Shown here: in pieces, positions 51,001 through 60,000 of the stretch
How the letters are laid out: every line of letters begins with the position of its first letter
How positions within the stretch are numbered: the first letter of the stretch is position 1
NCBI GenBank assembly: GCA_903813345.2
Contig: CAIIXF020000003.1
Location: 33,162,159 to 33,226,158, forward strand
Length of the DNA stretch: 64,000 nucleotides
Direction: 5' to 3'
From: Owenia fusiformis
Lineage: Eukaryota; Annelida; Polychaeta; Sabellida; Oweniidae
Notes under the pieces: generated by a model
Databases searched by the model: none
Seen by the model: only the letters and a program-made list of their open reading frames with translations
What the model was told of the DNA's origin: nothing
Program-made: the position numbers and the translations under genes

Positions 51001-54000
51001 CTCTTTTTAATTTTTTTGCATATTTAAGTTTTTGATTCAAAATTCTTGCAAAATCTAAAATTCAAAATGTTGATGCAAAGGACGATTCTCGGTTTGGAGA
51101 ACGAAGTTCTTCAATCTAAATTAGCATTATCCCTGTTTCGGACAAATTTGATTTTTTTTACATAATATAGATTTGAATATCTTCTTTTGAATAGTCATAA
51201 TTTAATTTGGGTAATATTTTTAGATTTTTCGCAAAAAAATATTAGCGCAGTACACTGATGAACTTCTTTCCCCAAAATCAAGACTTGTATTTTATTGAAT
51301 CAGTCTAATTGAGCATTATCCCTGCTTCAGACCAATTTGTTATTTTTACATCTTGTAGATGTAAATGTCCTCTTTTGAATATTCATAGTTTAATTTGGGT
51401 AATATTTCTATATTTTTCATGAAAAAAATTATTAGCCCAGGAGACTGTTCTCCAAACCGAGAATCGTCCTTCCCGGGCAAAATCCTTCCAAAATACTTAT
51501 TTTTTAAATCGCAAATTCTACAATCTTCTTTGCAAAATTTGGGAAAATGCACATTTCTGAGGGGACAGTTCCCGGCTTGTATGGATCATTATTAGAGGTT
51601 TAACTTACTGTTGCAGCAAATGCAGCTGGGTTTGTAGTTTCTGCTTGTTCTGTGTAAGTATCATCATCATCTTCATCATCAGGGGGTGTGCACATTATTG
51701 GGAACAGCACGTTCAATATGGGGTTCACCAGTTTGTATTTCAAGATTGCCTAAGATCAAATTAAAATTAGTTCACATAAAGTCTCTGATACAATGTCACC
51801 ATTTATTTCTTGTTATAGTTTTAGATTAGTCAACAACACAGGGACTCCAAAATGAATGAGATAATGGAGCAATGACCTTATACAAGAATGAAGAAACAGA
51901 GACATGTATTAACAATTTAACACAGAATTTTGTACGTTAAAATCGCCAATTTCTCGAAAACATAGGCAATATTGCAGGTCAAATAGACATTTATTGATGG
52001 GCAGACATAAAATGAATGTGCAGACAGCTTAATATTGTATGTTTTTATTTTTTGACGTAAGATGGCTTTATAATGGTTATAATGATAATTACTGCGGTGA
52101 TGAAACTGGAAATCTTCCTGAAGCATGTCTTCCTTGCTTTTCAATGCCTTAATTAAAACCAGTGTTTACCTTTTTCTTTAACCGTGTAAGCCAACTGATG
52201 AATGACATTCCCTTCACTCTGGTAGCTTCTTCCAAATCATTTTTACCTGCAATCTACATGACACACATTCTTAATACACCAGGCCCACAGCCAGATTTTG
52301 CCAAGGGGTTCAAAAAATGCCAGGGGTTAAAAAAATTCCAGGGGGGATTCAATTTTGAAATTTTGATCCAAAAATGACCAAATTCACAAACAAGTGCTCA
52401 GAATGGTGAGAACTACATGATTTTGAAAGATTTTTGACTGATATAATTTTGTGCATATACATGTATTTCTAAGAAGATTTATAACATAAAAGCACCTGTA
52501 GACAGAGTTGCATGATAGCTTTGATGTGTGGGGCCACAACAGACACTTCACACTCCACAAGCTCATCAAATAGTTCCATAGCCTCACATGCTTTCTCCTG
52601 TAAAAAATTCCAGATTTTAGTAAAGTGACAATTGCGTGGGTGTAGTAATAGCTAATTTTTTCAACTGAGTGAAAAAAATAACAACAATTTTACGATAAAG
52701 AAATACATTATAAGGGTTGATTTCTTTAAATGACATACCTAAAATGGTCCATACTTTGCCTTAACTTTATCAAGACATATACTAGTAATTGTACTATTGA
52801 TTTGTACATATAAGGGTTGATTTCTTTAATTGACATACCTAAAATGGTCCTTACTTTGCCTTAACTTTATCAAGACATATACTAGTAATTGTACTATTGA
52901 TTTGTACATATAAGGGTTGATTTCTTTAATTGACATACCTAAAATGGTCCTTACTTTGCCTTAACTTTATCAAGACATATACTAGTAATTGTACTATTGA
53001 TTTGTACATGTAAGGGTTGATTTCTTTAATTGACATACCTAAAATGGTCCTTACTTTGCCTTAACTTTATCAAGACATATACTAGTAATTGTACTATTGA
53101 TTTGTACATATAAGGGTTGATTTCTTTAATTGACATACCTAAAATGGTCCTTACTTTGCCTTAACTTTATCAAGACATATACTAGTAATTGTACTATTGA
53201 TTTGTACATATAAGGGTTGATTTCTTTAATTGACATACCTAAAATGGTCCATACTTTGCCTTAACTTTATCAAGACATATACTAGTAATTGTACTATTGA
53301 TTTGTACATATAAGGGTTGATTTCTTTAATTGACATACCTAAAATGGTCCATACTTTGCCTTAACTTTATCAAGACATATACTAGTAATTGTACTTTTGA
53401 TTTGTACATATAAGGGTTGATTTCTTTAATTGACATACCTAAAATGGTCCATACTTTGCCTTAACTTTATCAAGACATATACTAGTAATTGTACTATTGA
53501 TTTGTACATATAAGGGTTGATTTCTTTAATTGACATACCTAAAATGGTCCATACTTTGCCTTAACTTTATCAAGACATATACTAGTAATTGTACTATTGA
53601 TTTGTACATATAAGGGTTGATTTCTTTAAATGACATAGCTAAAATGGTCCTGACTTTGCCTTAACTTTATCAAGACATATACTAGTAATTGTGCTATTGA
53701 TTTGTACATATAAGGGTTGATTTCTTTAATTGACATACCTAAAATGGTCCTGACTTTGCCTTAACTTTATCAAGACATATACTAGTAATTGTGCTATTGA
53801 TTTGTACATATAAGGGTTGATTTCTTTAATTGACATACCTAAAATGGTCTATACTTTGCCTTAACTTTATCAAGACATATACTAGTAATTGTACTATTGA
53901 TTTGTACATATAAGGGTTGATTTCTTTAAATGACATACCTAAAATGGTCCTGACTTTGCCTTAACTTTATCAAGACATATACTAGTAATTGTGCTATTGA

Positions 54001-57000
54001 TTTGTACATATAAGGGTTGATTTCTTTAATTGACATACCTAAAATGGTCCATACTTTGCCTTAACTTTATCAAGACATATACTAGTAATTGTACTTTTGA
54101 TTTGTACATATAAGGGTTGATTTCTTTAAATGACATACTTAAAATGGTCCTGACTTTGCCTTAACTTTATCAAGACATATACTAGTAATTGTGCTATTGA
54201 TTTGTACATATAAGGGTTGATTTCTTTAAATGACATACCTAAAATGGTCCTGACTTTGCCTTAACTTTATCAAGACATATACTAGTAATTGTACTATTGA
54301 TTTGTACATATAAGGGTTGATTTCTTTAAATGACATACCTAAAATGGTCCTGACTTTGCCTTAACTTTATCAAGACATATACTAGTAATTGTGCTATTGA
54401 TTTGTACATATAAGGGTTGATTTCTTTAATTGACATACCTAAAATGGTCCATACTTTGCCTTAACTTTATCAAGACATATACTAGTAATTGTACTTTTGA
54501 TTTGTACATATAAGGGTTGATTTCTTTAAATGACATACTTAAAATGGTCCTTACTTTGCCTTAACTTTATCAAGACATATACTAGTAATTGTGCTATTGA
54601 TTTGTACATATAAGGGTTGATTTCTTTAAATGACATACCTAAAATGGTCCTGACTTTGCCTTAACTTTATCAAGACATATACTAGTAATTGTACTATTGA
54701 TTTGTACATATAAGGGTTGATTTCTTTAAATGACATACCTAAAATGGTCCATACTTTGCCTTAACTTTATCAAGACATATACTAGTAATTGTACTTTTGA
54801 TTTGTACATATAAGGGTTGATTTCTTTAAATGACATACTTAAAATGGTCCTTACTTTGCCTTAACTTTATCAAGACATATACTAGTAATTGTGCTATTGA
54901 TTTGTACATATAAGGGTTGATTTCTTTAAATGACATACCTAAAATGGTCCTGACTTTGCCTTAACTTTATCAAGACATATACATATAATTGTACTATTGA
55001 TTTGTACATATAAGGGTTGATTTCTTTAAATGACATACCTAAAATGGTCCTGACTTTGCCTTAACTTTATCAAGACATAAACTTGTAATTGTGCTATTGA
55101 TTTGTACATATAAGGGTTGATTTCTTTAAACGACATACCTAAAATGGTCCTTACTTTGCCTTAACTTTATCAAGACATATACTAGTAATTGTGCTATTGA
55201 TTTGTACATATAAGGGTTGATTTCTTTAATTGACATACCTAAAATGGTCCTTACTTTGCCTTAACTTTATCAAGACATATACTAGTTATTGTACTATTGA
55301 TTTGTACATATAAGGGTTTATTTCTTTAAATGACATACCTAAAATGGTCCATACTTTGCCTTAACTTAATCAAGACATATTCTTATAATTGTACTATTGA
55401 TTTGTACATATAAGGGTTGATTTCTTTAAATGACATACCTCATCAACAGCAAGGAGATTGTGGATCACTTGGATCACCTTTGGTAAAAGGGATGAAAAGA
55501 TTTTCTGAAACAAACAATAATTAAATGTAAATGTACACTCTTTCAAACATACTGAAAAATGGTCGTTTTTTCTCAATTTTAATTTTGTTTTTGTTTTATA
55601 ACTTGTGAGACATAACATTTAAACAAGAAAAATATTTTCAATTTTCAAATCGCAGGAATTAAAAATCTTACCAGTTCCTCTGTTCCCACCAGAAAGACAA
55701 AATATGTCATACACCTATAATAACATTAGATAGGTCCTTTAAACCATATATCATACTTTCACTTATGTGCTGTAATTTGCTGTTAAACAAGCACAACTAA
55801 GTACATGAAGTAAGATCAGACGTACATGTAAGTCATAAATGTAATAAATGTAAAGAAGAAGCAAGTGTCAATGTAATTCCAGGTCTACTTCTTCTACATA
55901 GAAACGAGAATTTTCAAGTCTGGAAAGATTGATTGACACAATCACATGCATGCTCAACTATGTAGTGTTTCTTTCCCTCTATATATTTGAAAATCAATGA
56001 TTCATTCAAAACAAGTCCGCAAAAACCATATAGTATAAGGTATGAGACAATACTTGTTTTTAAAACATTGAGTGGTTTCAATCCTCCATAGTTGGGCTAG
56101 CATTGAATTGAACAGAAAAAAACAGTAACTCTTAAGAGAAAGATTTGTATATCTACTTACTGAATTGCATAAAAAGGAACCAAAGGATTGGACCTGTCAT
56201 CTAGTGCATTATCAAATAGAGTCAGTAGTGTACTGAACATTGGCTTCAACTGTTCTGCAGCCACTGATGCAACTGAGCTTAATACAAACATCCCCACCTT
56301 TAGGAAAAGATACAAATTTTAATCATCAATATTTCATATTTATGGCATATTGTAACATTCTGTTTTCAACAACATTTCATCAACATATTATGCTCCCTTG
56401 TACTGCACATGTCAGCTATTGCATTATCCACAGAGCAGATCAGATATACAGAAAAAAATCATGTAAACATTTCAATGCAAGAATGTGCCAAACAGAGGAC
56501 AGAAAACATTACTTGCCTCTTTTTGAGCTGGATCAGCACTTCCCGTCGTCTGCTCAAGAAATTGGAAAAGTTCCGGCCATCTTGATTCTGGGAGGTCATG
56601 TTTGGCAACTGCTGCTACAATCTGGGCTATCGAGTTCCGCACTGATTTTCTATAAACACAAGTAAGTAAAGAAAAAATATTACAAATTTATTATATGCGA
56701 TGGGTTAATTTTAATGTGCTCTGGGAATTCAGACAGTATTCTTGCAAAAATTGAAAAATAAATTCATTCAATAAAATTCAACTGTGACTTGTCATGAATT
56801 GTCCTAATTTTAATTATATATACCCATATAGTACTAATAGCACATTTTATTGTTGATGCAAAACTTATAATAATTACTCTTTAACTCATGTTATACATTT
56901 ATTGAAGTTTTGGTTTGTGATATTTATTTGTGGATTCATTTATAAAGGGGCCTTCTCAAGAGGACAAGAGGGCCCTTAGTATAAGAAGCCAACACGCATA

Positions 57001-60000
57001 AGGGGCCGTGAATTCGTATGATCCGTGATCCGATCCAAATAAATTTTGTCATGGTAATGATGCATTGTGGGATTAATCCTGGAATTTATCCGAACGTTGG
57101 TGAATTCGTACAATCTTTTGGATAAATTTAATCCAAATCTCAATCCGGATAAATTCTTGGATCGTACAAATTCATGGCCCCAGAAGTATAAATTTAGAAA
57201 ATGTAAAAGTGCGTAACGTATTAAGGCCCCTCCTGGTACAATACCATATAGAGCTATACATTACCATATGAAGCTCTACAGTACAATACCATATAGAGCT
57301 ATACATTACCATATGAAGCTCTACAGTACAATACCATACAGAGCTCTACTTAGGACTTACTCTGGTTCCTGTACCAGCACTTGTAGAAGATTTTGACGAA
57401 TGCTGTAATAATAAAAACAGCAACATTATTTTACTTCATGACGTTACATGAGGTTTGCTTAAAAAAGTACCATATTCACTATCAATTAAAGTGGGACAGA
57501 GTCTACTAGGGGAAAGTTTTGTACCTGTTAGCAACTTAGCATGCGAACCATATAATAGAAGTTCTAATTCTCCCTTTCGCGATTCGCTCTTTGAATCAGA
57601 ACGTTTGCAAATATGTCCTGAAAAAGCACTCAAAAGGACAAAATTTGATTGGTCAATATTTTCTCACCATGCATTTCGCGTAGCTATTTGCGTGACCCGA
57701 AAGTTATAAATCAAACTAATTACGCAATTTCGTTTTTACACCCGCACGCTAAATAAAACAATGACAACAACATTCTTCTTTGTCATTGCTTTAATACGGT
57801 AGTCAGTATACCAAGTTTAATCAACAAAAGATTGTACAATGAACAACAAAATTCGGAAACGAGTACTATAGCTTTGCTTTCGGACCACTGAACAGAGTGA
57901 CCTAGATAATAGCGACGCTTCTTCTTTGGTCTACTGCTCAGTTATTTGTTGGTTTTCAACGTAACTCTGAGTAATTTGAAGATGAATACTTTTATTCAGT
58001 TGTTGCATCGATGTTGCAGTTTGTAGTGAGGTAAGATTGGCATGAAAGTATTGAAAGTCGAATGGAATTGTTTTTTCCAATATGGCGACTAGTCAACTGA
58101 TCATGTGACCTTCTCTTCCGGAATATTTTCTCACTTTTCAATCATCGTTTTCACCACGCTATGAATCAATACAATGAAAAAAAATAGCTGTTATATTAAG
58201 ATTAATAAGAGATCAATCGTTTATAATAATTTTTTCTGTACCCTCGTACAGGAATATGAACGAATATATTGTTTGAAAAATAGGTGTGAAAATCCCCATG
58301 TTAAACCTATGAGGGAAAACAAGGAAGTATAAATTTGTTCCTCCGCGAACTGCATCATGGGAAATATATTGACCTTATAAGGAAAGATTTTCGAGCTCCT
58401 CTTTTGAAGAGGGAACAGCGATTTCATCAATTTATTCAGGTAAATTATTTAATTTTCATTTCAGCTTATTTCTTAAGTGTGTTTCTCTGAGACAGTTTCT
58501 TTGTCACAATTAAATGTAAATCTTGATATTTTCTTACTTCTGGGCTATATCAGGGGTAATATTGCGCCATTGGCTCGCCTTTTCCACCTTTCGACGTATC
58601 AGCACAGCAGATGTCTGTCTAACCTATGATTAAAGAGTTTCAAGATACATTTTAAATCACAAGTTTCACAAATATCAATCCAAAAACAGGTCGCTTCATG
58701 TTTCAATTTTGTCCACGCAATTAAAGTGGAAAGTAAAAACATTTGGAAAATGTTTTATAACATTTCAATTGTAAATAAATATGCGTTAGAATATAGCAGA
58801 TTAATTATCATCATCTTTTCCATGCAGACAAGTGCATAACAGTTTTATAACATTTCAGTTGTAAATATGTGTTAGAATATATCAACATCTTTTCCAAGTG
58901 GATAATAACAATTGAACATTGACACTTTAAATGATCAAGGAACTGACACAGAAACAACAAAGAAAAGAGAGCTATTGTAAGTATGAAACCTACCTGAGCA
59001 TTTTGCGATGATGCAAGTATTGTGCACAATGCAGGTACTATCCCAGGATCTTTGAAAAGTTCTCGAAGATGTGCTGTAGCCTAAAACAAAAATTCTATCA
59101 AAATTTAAAGTGAATACTATATGTACTAACAGACAAACTAATTCAAATATGCAGGGTAACCTACTTTGGATAAGGGACCAATTTGTGAATCAGTTCAAGT
59201 TGTTTGTTTGTTTGTTATTTTGTTTTGTTTGTTTGTATCTTTTGTAGAATTATTATACCGCTTCATGGTCATGTTTAGTCTTTGTGCTAATTCACTGCAC
59301 TAGTTCTTTACTTTAAAGTCTAAAATTCCTTATATTGTTCAATTTATACTTTTTATATGTGCTCACCAGGTGATATTAATAGGCTGTCAACTCGATTCTG
59401 GGCTGTCAACTCATAGTTTCCAGAAATGACTACGGTTGTGATTGGTCAATGTAAGAAATGGTAAAAACTGATTTGACAGGTAACAGAAATGAAATGACGG
59501 CGTTAAAACTGAGATGACGGGAACCAGCGAATGAGATTAACAGGACTAAAATACTGAGATAACAACACTATGAATTATTTTATACATACATGATGATGTA
59601 TATTTGAGCTTCGAAGCACTTTCATAAAACTGAGATATGGGTACTGAGGTAACGGATATGGGACTAAGATGACAGGTCACACGCATGCATATTGATGCTG
59701 AACTGACTCAACAGGCAGCTTCCGTAGTTTCCTGGGTTTGATTCTCACATGGGGCATAGAATTTAGAACACTCTCACGTCTGTATCTGGATTGTTACACT
59801 AGTTTCCCCAAGGCACTCTCTCCTCAGATCGTCACAACAAAAAGGGATCATATACATGTATTTTCCTGTTTGTTGATTTTGACAGGTTTACATTTACAAA
59901 ATATTCCCTGGGGGCATCACATATTATTGCAAGTTTGGTGTTATAATGGTATTTTTACTTATTTATATTGACTTAGGAATTATCTTGGCCATTATTGAGT

